DNA from: Synergistaceae bacterium
GTDB taxonomy: Bacteria > Synergistota > Synergistia > Synergistales > Aminobacteriaceae
Assembly (NCBI GenBank): GCA_031277095.1
Contig: JAISLU010000021.1
Span: 1 to 46,156, forward strand
Direction: 5' to 3'
Length of the DNA stretch: 46,156 nt
The notes under the pieces were generated by a model that searched no databases, had not been told where the DNA came from, and saw only the letters and a program-made list of their open reading frames with translations. A program made the position numbers and the translations under genes. Below are positions 16,137-23,936 of the stretch, piece by piece; positions within the stretch are counted from its first letter, which is position 1; each line of letters begins with the position of its first letter.

Positions 16137-16556
16137 TCAGGCCTTGGGCTCTGCCGAGAGGGGGCCGCTGTCCGTGACGATGGTTTCCTTTCGGGCGTAG
16201 GACGAGATCATGTAGGTCTCCGACATGGTGAGACACTTCACGGGGCATATTTCCGTACATTGCGCGCAAAAACAGCAGCGGTCGTTGTGAATGACGATTT
16301 TTTTCTCCGCGGCCTGATAATCCGTGGCGTTTGCCGGGCAGACTTTTACGCACAGCCGGCAGCCGATGCACTTGCTCCGGTCGTAGTGGAGGCGCCCCCG
16401 GAAACGCCCTCCTACCGGGACGGGAGGATTCGGGGGCGACGAGGGGTCGGAGAGGGCCTCGGTCAGGGACGGCGGCATGTGGGCGGCGGGAAAAATGTTG
16501 GTGACGACACGGGAGCAGAACTGCCTCCAGAGCTGGGGAAGGATGCGTGTGATCAT
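16137..16556 (-). CDS. mbhN: Membrane-bound hydrogenase ferredoxin-type subunit MbhN
   Basis: A 139-residue polyferredoxin subunit related to NuoI. Two 4Fe-4S motifs, CIGCRLCVKVCP and CCFCAQCTEICP, pass electrons from reduced ferredoxin towards the small hydrogenase subunit. The ATG at 16556 follows a GGGGG-type ribosome site and lies 11 bp after the mbhM stop. It is the last gene of the operon, with a strong terminator 33 bp downstream. The N-terminal ~60 residues form an amphipathic, Pro-rich lead expected to sit on the membrane arm. Confidence 0.9.
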   Translation of the reverse strand: MITRILPQLWRQFCSRVVTNIFPAAHMPPSLTEALSDPSSPPNPPVPVGGRFRGRLHYDRSKCIGCRLCVKVCPANATDYQAAEKKIVIHNDRCCFCAQCTEICPVKCLTMSETYMISSYARKETIVTDSGPLSAEPKA

Positions 16557-16567
16557 TTTTCGGCCCC

Positions 16568-17572
16568 CTACCGTGTCATGACGTCGATGGACAGCAGGAT
16601 CATCCCGGTGACGGAGAGCCCTGCAACTTTCATGACGTAAAGCCGCGAGGCCTGCCCTATCTTGAGGCGCCCGAAAGAAGTGCGCATGAGGGTCACGAAG
16701 ATCATCTGGACGAAAAAAACCTTGACCCAGAAGAACAGAAAATCGAATACCGCAATGAAGAACCCGCCGGTGCCGACAATGCCTGCAAGGGACACGGGCA
16801 CGAAGAGGCTGGTCATGAAGGCCGATATGGCGAAGGAGCGCAGCGCGAAAGTGACTTTGAGCAACGCCAGATTGACGCCGCTGTACTCGATGATCAGCCC
16901 GTCCAGAATTTCCGTCTTCGCCTCGGGAATGTCCATCGGCCCCTTGCCGGTCTCGCCGGGAACGACGAACGCCAGCGAGAGGAACAGGCACACCAGCCCC
17001 ACGTCCCCCACCTCGCCCACCGCCCTCCAGACCGACCCGGAAGCGAAGGTCTCCAGGCTGAAGGGCGAGCCGGGCATCCCCGACTTGTAGGCCACCCAGG
17101 CCAGGGTGGAAATCACGATAGCCAGGGGAAATTCGTAGCTCATCATCAAGGTGATCTCGCGTCCCGCCCCGATGTTGGCGATGGGGTTGCCGCTGGCAAA
17201 TCCCCCCACAGCCATGACGACCCCGCCCATCGCCAGAAGGTAGACGATCAGGATCATGTCTCCCTCGGTTCCTAAAACGGCGCGGGACGAGCTGACGGGG
17301 ATATAAAGGAAAATCATTGCGGTGACCACGAGAGCCAGCCACGGAGCCAGCATGAAAAAGAAGCGCGACGCCCGGCGGGGGACAATGTTTTCTTTCCCCA
17401 TCAGTTTTACGATATCGTAAACCGGCTGCAACAAAGGCGGCCCGACACGGCGCTGCATTCTCGCGTGGAAGATGCGGTCCACTCCGTCAAAAAGAAGAGC
17501 CAGCACCACAACCAGCGCCATCAGCATCAGCCCGACAAAAATTTTCAAAAACAAAATGAAAATCGAGGTCAT
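16568..17572 (-). CDS. mbhM: Membrane-bound hydrogenase NuoH-like subunit MbhM
   Basis: A 334-residue multi-spanning subunit homologous to NuoH, HyfC and EchB that connects the hydrogenase module to the ion-pumping arm. Hallmarks are FHARMQRRVGPPLLQPVYDIVKL near the N-terminus, the loop GAGREITLMMSYEFPLA, and the conserved acidic loop DIPEAKTEILDGLIIEYSG. The length and about eight hydrophobic segments fit. The ATG at 17572 overlaps the mbhL stop by 4 bases (ATGA), so it is coupled. In Complex I this subunit forms part of the quinone cavity; in Mbh there is no quinone and it transmits the coupling. Confidence 0.93.
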   Translation of the reverse strand: MTSIFILFLKIFVGLMLMALVVVLALLFDGVDRIFHARMQRRVGPPLLQPVYDIVKLMGKENIVPRRASRFFFMLAPWLALVVTAMIFLYIPVSSSRAVLGTEGDMILIVYLLAMGGVVMAVGGFASGNPIANIGAGREITLMMSYEFPLAIVISTLAWVAYKSGMPGSPFSLETFASGSVWRAVGEVGDVGLVCLFLSLAFVVPGETGKGPMDIPEAKTEILDGLIIEYSGVNLALLKVTFALRSFAISAFMTSLFVPVSLAGIVGTGGFFIAVFDFLFFWVKVFFVQMIFVTLMRTSFGRLKIGQASRLYVMKVAGLSVTGMILLSIDVMTR

Positions 17573-18834
17573 CTTTTCGTCTCTCCTTTAAACCCATTAA
17601 ACCCGCCTGGGAATTTCCCGGCTTTCAGATCGAAAGTCTTTTGGCGGCAGCGTTTCAGCAGGTCTTCCTTCGTGACGATTCCCGCGTTGCTGCCGTCCGT
17701 GACCATCATGCGCTCCATGCAGGAGATGCAGGGATCGATGCTGTTGATGATCAAAGGGGCATCGGCCAGCTCGTTGCCCTGGAACATGACAGGCCAGGAA
17801 ACGGCGTTGGCGTAGGTCGGGGCGCGTACTTTCCACCAGCAGACGTTGTCTTCTCCGCCCTTCAGCCGGACGATGTGGGTGTCGTCCCCCCGGGGGGCCT
17901 CGATGATGCCCCAACCCGTTCCCTCCGCTTTTTTGAGAGACGCCAGCACTTTGTTGAGGTTGGGCTCCGCGAGGAAGGGGCCTTCGGGCAACCCGTCCAG
18001 AACTTTTTCCATGATATCCAGCGCCTGGTACACTTCCAGCACGCGGACGGCGAAGCGGTCCAGCACGTCGCCCCGGGCCGTGTCGAAGTAGTCCTGGGGG
18101 ACGATGGGTTCCACGGGTATGTCCGCGTAGGCCTCGTAGGGAGAGCTTTGGCGGATATCCACCCTCAGTCCGCTGGCACGGGCCGTGGGGCCAGTGGCGC
18201 TGTACCGCACGGCGTCGTCACGGGTGAGTACCCCCACGTTTCTCATGCGGGCCTGGGCCACGGGGTCCTCCATGACGATCTCGCGGAAGGGGGCGAACTC
18301 CCGGCGGTAGTAACGGATCGTCTCGCGGACCGCCTTGGCCAGCTCGGGGGTCACGTCCCAGCGGACGCCGCCGAAGGTGGCGACGCCGTAGTTGACCCGG
18401 TTGCCGGAGAGCAGCTCCAACACGTCCATGACGCGCTCCCGCATCTGCATCCCCAGGTGAAACGCAGAGTCGAACCCGATGGTGTAGCAGGCCACCCCCG
18501 CCCAGAGCAGGTGGGAGTGAATCCGCTCCAGCTCCAGGACGAGGGTGCGGATGTACTGGGCCCGCACCGGCACACTCAGGCTCGCCAGGTCCTCGATGGC
18601 GCGTATGAAGCACAGAACGTGACTGAAGGAGCAGATACCGCAGATGCGCTCCGACAGGTAAATCACCTGAATGGGGTTGCGCTCCCGAGCCATGAACTCG
18701 ATGCCTCGATGGATGGCGCCGGGGCGCACCCTGGCGCTGACGATGCGCTCTCCGTCCAGCTCCAGCCACGCCGTCACAGGCTCCTTCAAGCCCACGTGAA
18801 CCGGGCCGACGGGTATCGTATAAGTTGTAGCCAT
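17569..18834 (-). CDS. mbhL: Group 4 [NiFe]-hydrogenase catalytic large subunit MbhL
   Basis: A 421-residue catalytic subunit, homologous to NuoD, that would reduce protons to H2. Both Ni-Fe ligand pairs are present: RICGIC (Cys65/Cys68) and DPCISC (Cys369/Cys372). It is therefore a true hydrogenase rather than a Complex I-like or sulfur-reducing Mbs/Mbx paralogue that has lost these cysteines. The ATG at 18834 is chosen over GTG 18843 because it sits 8 bases after GGGAGG. About 46 residues extend beyond the last motif; whether an endopeptidase removes them cannot be told from sequence. It lies between MbhK (19 bp gap) and MbhM (4 bp overlap). No hyp maturation genes are visible. Confidence 0.94.
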   Translation of the reverse strand: MATTYTIPVGPVHVGLKEPVTAWLELDGERIVSARVRPGAIHRGIEFMARERNPIQVIYLSERICGICSFSHVLCFIRAIEDLASLSVPVRAQYIRTLVLELERIHSHLLWAGVACYTIGFDSAFHLGMQMRERVMDVLELLSGNRVNYGVATFGGVRWDVTPELAKAVRETIRYYRREFAPFREIVMEDPVAQARMRNVGVLTRDDAVRYSATGPTARASGLRVDIRQSSPYEAYADIPVEPIVPQDYFDTARGDVLDRFAVRVLEVYQALDIMEKVLDGLPEGPFLAEPNLNKVLASLKKAEGTGWGIIEAPRGDDTHIVRLKGGEDNVCWWKVRAPTYANAVSWPVMFQGNELADAPLIINSIDPCISCMERMMVTDGSNAGIVTKEDLLKRCRQKTFDLKAGKFPGGFNGFKGETKR

Positions 18835-18853
18835 TTCACACACCTCCCGCCGG

Positions 18854-19453
18854 CTAACTCAGCTCCCGAAGGACTTCGGGAGTAGGGCCGGCCGCGTCGC
18901 GCCGCCAGGGCTTGATATCCTCGTTCCAGTCCTCGGGCAGGAAGACCAGAGCCTTGTTGGGAAGCCCGGCGAAATCCACGCCAAACATCTCCCGGGTCTC
19001 GCGCTCGCTGTACTCGGAGCCCGGCAGAAGGTCGAAAACCGAGGGCAGCGAAAGGGCGTCTTTCGGAAGCCGGACCGTGACGATGACGCCGATGCGGCCT
19101 CCCCGCACCCGCTGAAAAAGGGAAAGGTGATAGTTGAGCACCACGTGGTCCCCCACGTCGTCCCCCGAGATCACGTGAAAGTTCACGAAATCGTAGGTGA
19201 ACAGCTCCTCCAAGAAGGGCCGGAAGGTCTCCGGGGCGACCTCGACCCACAGATCCCGGCACTGCACTTCATCCCCTTTGCCGCCTTTGTGCTCCCGGAC
19301 CTCCAATCCCAGTATCCGCTCCCCGAACCGCGCCCTCAAACCCTCGGACAGGGTGCCGCAGTCTGTCGTGGTCTTCGCGAAACGGGACACGGACAGCCGG
19401 TCGGCAAGAGACATGCCGCGCCTCTCCCGGGATTTTTCCGGTTTTTCCGTCAT
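18854..19453 (-). CDS. mbhK: Membrane-bound hydrogenase NuoC-like subunit MbhK
   Basis: A 199-residue subunit of the NuoC/HyfG N-terminal type that packs against the large subunit. Recognisable elements are FLEELFTYDFVNFHVISGDD, YHLSLFQRVRGGRIGVIVTV and the family signature YSERETREMFGVDFAGLPN, followed by FLPEDWNEDIKPWRRD. The ATG at 19453 overlaps the mbhJ stop (ATGA). The role is structural, with no cofactor ligands visible. Confidence 0.9.
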   Translation of the reverse strand: MTEKPEKSRERRGMSLADRLSVSRFAKTTTDCGTLSEGLRARFGERILGLEVREHKGGKGDEVQCRDLWVEVAPETFRPFLEELFTYDFVNFHVISGDDVGDHVVLNYHLSLFQRVRGGRIGVIVTVRLPKDALSLPSVFDLLPGSEYSERETREMFGVDFAGLPNKALVFLPEDWNEDIKPWRRDAAGPTPEVLRELS

Positions 19454-19938
19454 AGCGCCGCCTCCTTCAGGACCGGCAGGGTCGCCGGGCTCGCCGGGCG
19501 CTTCGCTCCGCTCAGAGACTCCAGCTTCAAAACGGTCTTCGCCACGCCCTCGATGATGGCCTCGGGACGCGGAGGGCACCCGTGTACGTAGACGTCCACC
19601 GGAATGACGTTGTCCACGGGGCCGTCCAGGTTGTAGGACTTGTAGAAGACGTCCCCGGAGCATCCGCAGTTCCCCACCACCACCACCACCTTGGGGTCGG
19701 GCATCTGGTTGTAGACGCGCAAAAGTTTTTCGTGCATAAATTTCGTCACTGGGCCGGTGACGATCAAAACGTCCGCGTGGCGCGGAGTTCCCACCAGCTT
19801 CATGCCGAAACGCTCGATATCGTAGCGCGGCCCCAAAGTGGCGACCACCTCGATGTCGCACCCGTTGCAGGAGCCCGTATTGCAGGTGGTTACCCATAAA
19901 GACTTGGGCAGCACCTTGAATATATCGAAAAATTTCAT
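19450..19938 (-). CDS. mbhJ: Hydrogenase small subunit MbhJ (NuoB-like)
   Basis: A 162-residue iron-sulfur subunit that binds the proximal 4Fe-4S cluster next to the Ni-Fe site. The ligand motifs are TCNTGSCNGCDIE (about residues 19-31), VGNCGCSGDVF and HGCPPRPEAI. DVLIVTGPVTKFM and VDVYVHGCPP are typical of NuoB/EchC proteins. The ATG at 19938 follows GGAGG. It overlaps mbhK by 4 bases and starts 17 bp after the mbhI stop. The C-terminal ~25 residues (AKRPASPATLPVLKEAAL) extend beyond the core. Confidence 0.93.
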   Translation of the reverse strand: MKFFDIFKVLPKSLWVTTCNTGSCNGCDIEVVATLGPRYDIERFGMKLVGTPRHADVLIVTGPVTKFMHEKLLRVYNQMPDPKVVVVVGNCGCSGDVFYKSYNLDGPVDNVIPVDVYVHGCPPRPEAIIEGVAKTVLKLESLSGAKRPASPATLPVLKEAAL

Positions 19939-19955
19939 CCTTGTCTGCCTCCTGC

Positions 19956-20294
19956 CTAGAAAAGAACCAGAAGCCCTATCAAAGCCACCGTCACCACGAA
20001 ATATCCGGCGTAGTCGGAGGCGTTTCCGCTGTGAAATTTGTCCAGGACGGCGTACAGCGGCTCCATAGCGACGCGAAAACCCCAGTAGGACGACGAAGCG
20101 GGGACGGAGATTTTGGCCCCGTCGTCGGGGACCTCGTTGCCGGACCAATAAATTTCGTCCTGGTCCGTGTTGCGTTTGTAGTCCATTCTGCCCAAGGAAC
20201 GCACCCACAGTACGAAGCCGGAAACGATGACGAAAAAACAAAGCCAGACGAAAACGTTCCAATGGCCGAACCCCGTGTCCAGTTGATTCCACAT
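19956..20294 (-). CDS. mbhI: Small membrane subunit MbhI
   Basis: A 112-residue protein with two hydrophobic helices, one near the N-terminus (VFVWLCFFVIVSGFVLWV) and one at the C-terminus (YFVVTVALIGLLVLF), separated by a hydrophilic loop. Its position between MbhH and MbhJ, its size and the C-terminal YWGF...LDKFHSGNASDY segment match MbhI. MbhI corresponds to the last helices of large Mrp/NuoL-type subunits and joins the antiporter-like and hydrogenase modules. Sequence conservation in this subunit is low, so the call rests partly on operon position. It starts 2 bp after the mbhH stop. Confidence 0.78.
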   Translation of the reverse strand: MWNQLDTGFGHWNVFVWLCFFVIVSGFVLWVRSLGRMDYKRNTDQDEIYWSGNEVPDDGAKISVPASSSYWGFRVAMEPLYAVLDKFHSGNASDYAGYFVVTVALIGLLVLF

Positions 20295-20296
20295 TT

Positions 20297-21868
20297 TTAC
20301 ATCCCTCCCAGGACGGCGCGGATATAGCCCTGCCGGTCCAACAAAGCCCTGGCCGCGTTCTCGAAAAAGTTATCCATGAACCAGCCGGGGAAAAGGGTGA
20401 GCAGCAGGGTCATCACGGTGAGAATCGCCATTCCCGCCAACATGCCGTAAGGCACCTCCCGGACGGCGACGAGCTTCGCCTTCGATGGCCCCAAAAAAGC
20501 CGCCTGAAAGACCTTCGCGAAGGACGCCAGAGTCAGGACGGACGTGATCATGGCCACGGCTGGGAGCAGAGGATGCACGGCGAAGCTGGACTCGTAGATC
20601 ATCCACTTGGAGACGAAGCCGTTGAAGGGAGGCAGGCCGGAGATGGCCGCCGCCGCCACCGCGAACATCCCCGCAGTCCAGGGCATGCTGCGGGCGAGGC
20701 CCCCCATTTTGTCCAGGTCCCGGGTGCCCGTCGCGTAATAGAGGGCCCCGGCGCACAAAAAGAGCAGCCCCTTGTAAAAGGAGTAGTTCACCACGTGGAA
20801 AAGCCCACCCTTCATCGCGGTGAGTCCGTAGGCTGCCACAGTCCCGTTGGAGTTCCCGTCGGACAGAGCCAGGAGCCCCACGCCCATCGCCAGCAGCATG
20901 TAGCCCACCTGGGATATGGAATGGTAACCCATGAGGCGTTTGATTTCGTGCTGCACGACGGCCATCATGACGCCGAAAAACATCGACATGCAACCCAGGG
21001 CGATCAAGATCCAGCCCACCGTCCCCCCCTGGGTCACAGCGGGAAAGATCGTGTAACAGACGCGGATCAGCCCGTAAAAAGAGGCCTGACTGACCGTCAC
21101 CAAAAGGCAGGTGACGCCGCTGGGGGCCTCCGCGTAGGCGTCGGGCATCCAGGTGTGCATGGGAAAGGCGCCGCACTTGAAGGCCAGAACGGAAAGGATC
21201 AGCGCCAAAGAGACGCGCTCCAGGGTGCCGGAGCGCAGCATGGACGAAAGCGCCCCCATGTTCAGAGCGTTGTATTTGCCGTAGAGGGATCCGATGGCGA
21301 TCAGCAGCAGCATGGCCGCAACCTGGGAGATCAGCATGTACTTGAAGCTGGCCTCCAGAGACTCGGGCTTGTCCCGCCAGAAGGCGACCAGGCCGAAGGA
21401 GGCGATGGAGGAGATTTCCACGAAAACGAAGAAGTTGAAGAGATCCCCCGTGGCGGACATGCCCAGGGCTCCGGTCGTCATGAGAAAATAAAGGGACATG
21501 AAGCGTTTCCAGCCGGAGAAACGGTCCATGTATTGGATGGAGAAAAGAGCGCCCGCAAACGCGGCGAAGGAAATACAGAAGATCAGAAGGGACCCGAAGG
21601 CGTCGATCTCGAAGAGAATCCGGACGGGATAGCTCATTCCGGAGGGCAGGGTGAGGGAAAAGTTTTCCCCTCCCATGACGTAAACCAGCACGCCCCCGTC
21701 AAAAGTGGCCGTGCAGAGAAGCATCCCCACAACGAGGGTCAGCGCCATGAAAAGCATGAAAAAAGCGTTGCGCGCCGTTTTGCCGAAGGACGCGGCGAAG
21801 GGCGTCAAAAACGCCCCGAGAAGGGGAATCATGACGAGAAACGCCGGAAGGTGATCGTGCCAGTTCAT
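20297..21868 (-). CDS. mbhH: Antiporter-like ion-translocating subunit MbhH (MrpD/NuoN family)
   Basis: A 523-residue protein with about 14 hydrophobic helices of the proton-conducting NuoL/M/N-MrpA/D family. Key features are the N-terminal SLYFLMTTGALGMSATGDLFNFFVFVEISSIASF segment with the conserved acidic Glu, FKCGAFPMHTWMPDAYAEAPSGVTCLL, KRLMGYHSISQVGYMLLAMG and SGLPPFNGFVSKWMIYES. It would move H+ or Na+ during hydrogen evolution. It overlaps mbhG by 4 bases. Only one such large antiporter subunit is present, as in Pyrococcus Mbh. Confidence 0.93.
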   Translation of the reverse strand: MNWHDHLPAFLVMIPLLGAFLTPFAASFGKTARNAFFMLFMALTLVVGMLLCTATFDGGVLVYVMGGENFSLTLPSGMSYPVRILFEIDAFGSLLIFCISFAAFAGALFSIQYMDRFSGWKRFMSLYFLMTTGALGMSATGDLFNFFVFVEISSIASFGLVAFWRDKPESLEASFKYMLISQVAAMLLLIAIGSLYGKYNALNMGALSSMLRSGTLERVSLALILSVLAFKCGAFPMHTWMPDAYAEAPSGVTCLLVTVSQASFYGLIRVCYTIFPAVTQGGTVGWILIALGCMSMFFGVMMAVVQHEIKRLMGYHSISQVGYMLLAMGVGLLALSDGNSNGTVAAYGLTAMKGGLFHVVNYSFYKGLLFLCAGALYYATGTRDLDKMGGLARSMPWTAGMFAVAAAAISGLPPFNGFVSKWMIYESSFAVHPLLPAVAMITSVLTLASFAKVFQAAFLGPSKAKLVAVREVPYGMLAGMAILTVMTLLLTLFPGWFMDNFFENAARALLDRQGYIRAVLGGM

Positions 21869-22245
21869 CCCCGCAGCCTCCTGATTTCATCCACGTTCAG
21901 GGTTCCGTAATGTTTGTGGATCAAAATGACCAGCGAGAGCATCAGGGCCGTGGTGGCGAGGGCGATGACGATGGCCGTGAGAGTCAGGCACTGGGGCGTC
22001 GGTAGAACCATAGTTTTTTTCGCGCCGGCCAGGTAGTAGACGGGAATGCCCCCTCCCTGGCGGTAACCCAGAAGCACCAGGAAGAAGTTCACCGAGGACC
22101 CGAGAACAGCTATACCGATGCAGATTTTGATCAAATTTTTCTGGGTCAGGATCGAGTAGAGCGCCATGATGACCAAAAAAGCGACCAGCACGTAGGCGGC
22201 GTTTCCCGCGAAGTCCGAGGGAGTGTCAACGATCGTATCGGTCAT
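21865..22245 (-). CDS. mbhG: MbhG (MrpC/NuoK-like)
   Basis: A 126-residue, three-helix membrane protein homologous to MrpC/MnhC and NuoK. Helix motifs are ALYSILTQKNLIKICIGIAVLGSSVNFFLV and the typical TPQCLTLTAIVIALATTALML. It pairs with MbhH in the ion-translocating module. It overlaps mbhF by 20 bases at its start (22226-22245) and mbhH by 4 bases at its end, indicating tight translational coupling. Confidence 0.92.
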   Translation of the reverse strand: MTDTIVDTPSDFAGNAAYVLVAFLVIMALYSILTQKNLIKICIGIAVLGSSVNFFLVLLGYRQGGGIPVYYLAGAKKTMVLPTPQCLTLTAIVIALATTALMLSLVILIHKHYGTLNVDEIRRLRG

Positions 22246-22714
22246 GACCCCGCTCCCCTCCCATCCCGGCGCCCGTGTCGATCATTTGGATGCTGCCGTA
22301 CATATAAACGATGACCAGCGACAAGGCCCCGATAACCTCGAAGCCCACGGCGACGTTCATCAGAGAAATCGTCCCGCAATAGGGAATCCACTCGGACAGA
22401 GGCTTTTGCCCCCAGGAGATGGCCGGCGAGTTGTAAAAAAACGAGTTGGGAAACCCCAGGCACCCGAAGATAAAAAATGCCATCAACCCCAGGAACTCCA
22501 AAAAACCGTACACTCCTTCACGGACCCAGGCGCGGAATCGCTTTCCGCCGTAGGCCACCAGCATGAAACTCAAGAACGTGGCGACGATGGCCCCTCCCTG
22601 AAAGCCGCCCCCCGGGGTGTTGTGCCCGTTGTTGATGACATAGGCGCCGAAGACGATCATAAACCAGGCGAAAAGATCGCACACCGACGTGACGATTACG
22701 GACAGGGGCCTCAT
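22226..22714 (-). CDS. mbhF: MbhF (MrpB-like)
   Basis: A 162-residue membrane protein of the MnhB/MrpB family. It has the diagnostic NNGHNTPGGGFQGGAIVATFLSF loop and four hydrophobic helices, ending in FEVIGALSLVIVYMYGSIQM. It is one of the Mrp-like subunits that build the sodium-handling part of Mbh. It overlaps both neighbours (mbhE by 4 bases, mbhG by 20 bases). Confidence 0.92.
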   Translation of the reverse strand: MRPLSVIVTSVCDLFAWFMIVFGAYVINNGHNTPGGGFQGGAIVATFLSFMLVAYGGKRFRAWVREGVYGFLEFLGLMAFFIFGCLGFPNSFFYNSPAISWGQKPLSEWIPYCGTISLMNVAVGFEVIGALSLVIVYMYGSIQMIDTGAGMGGERGHDRYDR

Positions 22715-22983
22715 TCTCGCTTGCCTCCGTCACGGAAAAGGGCGCCTATGGAACTCAGCGCGGTAAAAAGCACTGCGGCCTCCCCCAAGGTGTCGAACCC
22801 CCTGAAGTCGAACACCATGGACGTCACCACGTTTTGCGCCGACCTGTCGGTCAGGGCGTGGGCCAGAAAGTAATCGTCCATCTGGGTATTCAGGGGAACG
22901 CCCAAAGGATGAATCCCCTCGAACATGTCGCAGAGCAGTCCTCCCAGAATGATGACTGCGGCGATGAAGATCGTTTTTTTCAT
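22711..22983 (-). CDS. mbhE: MbhE (MrpA C-terminal/MnhB-related)
   Basis: A 90-residue membrane protein: an N-terminal helix (FIAAVIILGGLLCDMF), a hydrophilic middle with SAQNVVTSMVFDFRGFDTLGEAAVLFTA, and a second helix. The VxxVxFDFRGFDTLGE signature is shared with MbhE and the MrpA C-terminal region. It is coupled to mbhD and mbhF by 4-base overlaps. Confidence 0.9.
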   Translation of the reverse strand: MKKTIFIAAVIILGGLLCDMFEGIHPLGVPLNTQMDDYFLAHALTDRSAQNVVTSMVFDFRGFDTLGEAAVLFTALSSIGALFRDGGKRE

Positions 22984-23264
22984 AATGTTTCCCCCTTGTG
23001 GAACCCTGTGCTTTCTTGGGACTTCTTCGCTCTGGGCGCGCAGGCCCGAAGAGTCACGATAAAAATCGTCGTGGAGAGCCCCGCTCCGATGGCGGCCTCC
23101 GCTATGGCCACGTCGGGGGCCCTCAGAATGTAGAACTCCAGGGCCAGAAGGAGACTGAACACCCCCAGGGCGATGACGGAATGGATCAGGTTGCGGAACC
23201 AGAGCGCCATGAAAGCCGAAAGAAAAAGCATGACCAGAACGGGAACGTGCAGGCCAGGATTCAT
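22980..23264 (-). CDS. mbhD: MbhD (DUF4040, MrpA-derived)
   Basis: A 94-residue three-helix membrane protein with the DUF4040 signature: NLIHSVIALGVFSLLLALEF and RAPDVAIAEAAIGAGLSTTIFI. In Mrp antiporters this segment is part of MrpA; in Mbh it is a free subunit. The ATG at 23264 overlaps the mbhC stop by 4 bases, and its own stop overlaps mbhE. A longer reading in the same frame would lie inside mbhC and is rejected. Confidence 0.9.
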   Translation of the reverse strand: MNPGLHVPVLVMLFLSAFMALWFRNLIHSVIALGVFSLLLALEFYILRAPDVAIAEAAIGAGLSTTIFIVTLRACAPRAKKSQESTGFHKGETL

Positions 23265-23638
23265 GCCGCCGCCTCCCTTTTGCGCTTTTCGGCCTCCTCC
23301 AGGACGTCGATCGCCGAGGGCTCCGGCAGAATCCCCGATCGGTGCGCCGCCCGCGCCAGAGCGTGAGCGCCTGTGGGGTTGGAGATCAGCAAAACGATCC
23401 CCCCCACCACCACGTGAATGAAAAGAACCAGGAAGCGCAGTTCCCCTTCCCCCATGAATCGCGCGAAGGAGTAGAGCAGCAGGCCGAAAACCACGAAAAG
23501 CGTGCCGAAGGTGGAGCATTTCGTGGCGCCGTGAAGCCGGGTATAAACGTCCGGAAAACGGTAAAGGGAAACCACCCCCAGGCAGTTGAAAAAAAGGCTG
23601 ACCAGGAGCAGGAGCCCGACGAAAAAGCCCAGGATCAT
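23261..23638 (-). CDS. mbhC: MbhC (MrpG-like)
   Basis: A 125-residue protein of the MnhG/MrpG family with three helices and the signature GVVSLYRFPDVYTRLHGATKCSTFGT. The C-terminal ~35 residues (RSGILPEPSAIDVLEEAEKRKREAAA) form a charged cytoplasmic tail that is longer than in many MrpG proteins. It starts immediately after the mbhB stop and overlaps mbhD by 4 bases. Confidence 0.92.
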   Translation of the reverse strand: MILGFFVGLLLLVSLFFNCLGVVSLYRFPDVYTRLHGATKCSTFGTLFVVFGLLLYSFARFMGEGELRFLVLFIHVVVGGIVLLISNPTGAHALARAAHRSGILPEPSAIDVLEEAEKRKREAAA

Positions 23639-23905
23639 TCAAACTCCCCCTTCCAGATACCGCGCGAAGTAGAGGGTACTGACGAAAGAAAGGGCCATGT
23701 ACACTATCGCCACGTCCACCATGACCACGGCGTCGTATACCGCCCCCAGAAGAAGCATGATCCCCGATACCAGGGTGTTGACCGTATCCAGCGCCACCAG
23801 CCGGTCGGGGATCGTCGGCCCTGCGATCAGCCGGCCGAGCAGAGCCACGATCAACACCGCCATCACAAGGGCGGTACCGGCGAAAAGATATTGACTTGCG
23901 CTCAT
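23639..23905 (-). CDS. mbhB: MbhB (MrpF-like)
   Basis: An 88-residue MnhF/MrpF protein of three helices with the typical RLIAGPTIPDRLVALDTVNTL loop and DVAIVYMALSFVSTLYFARY end. Its ribosome site (GAGGAGG) and ATG lie inside a 17 bp tandem duplication that also contains the mbhA stop. Confidence 0.92.
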   Translation of the reverse strand: MSASQYLFAGTALVMAVLIVALLGRLIAGPTIPDRLVALDTVNTLVSGIMLLLGAVYDAVVMVDVAIVYMALSFVSTLYFARYLEGGV

Positions 23906-23936
23906 CCCGTTATCCTCCTCATCCCGTTATCCTTCT
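23903..23936. repeat. 17 bp tandem duplication at the mbhA-mbhB junction
   Basis: CATCCCGTTATCCTCCT (23903-23919) is followed directly by CATCCCGTTATCCTTCT (23920-23936), differing at one base. On the coding (minus) strand each copy holds ATAACGGGATG. The upstream copy ends mbhA (ACG GGA TGA) and the downstream copy gives the mbhB ATG. Confidence 0.88.

Noticed and set aside
20573-21910. Long open frame on the plus strand opposite mbhH
   Set aside because: The translation is His/Gly/Gln-rich antisense of a conserved membrane protein and is not a plausible gene.
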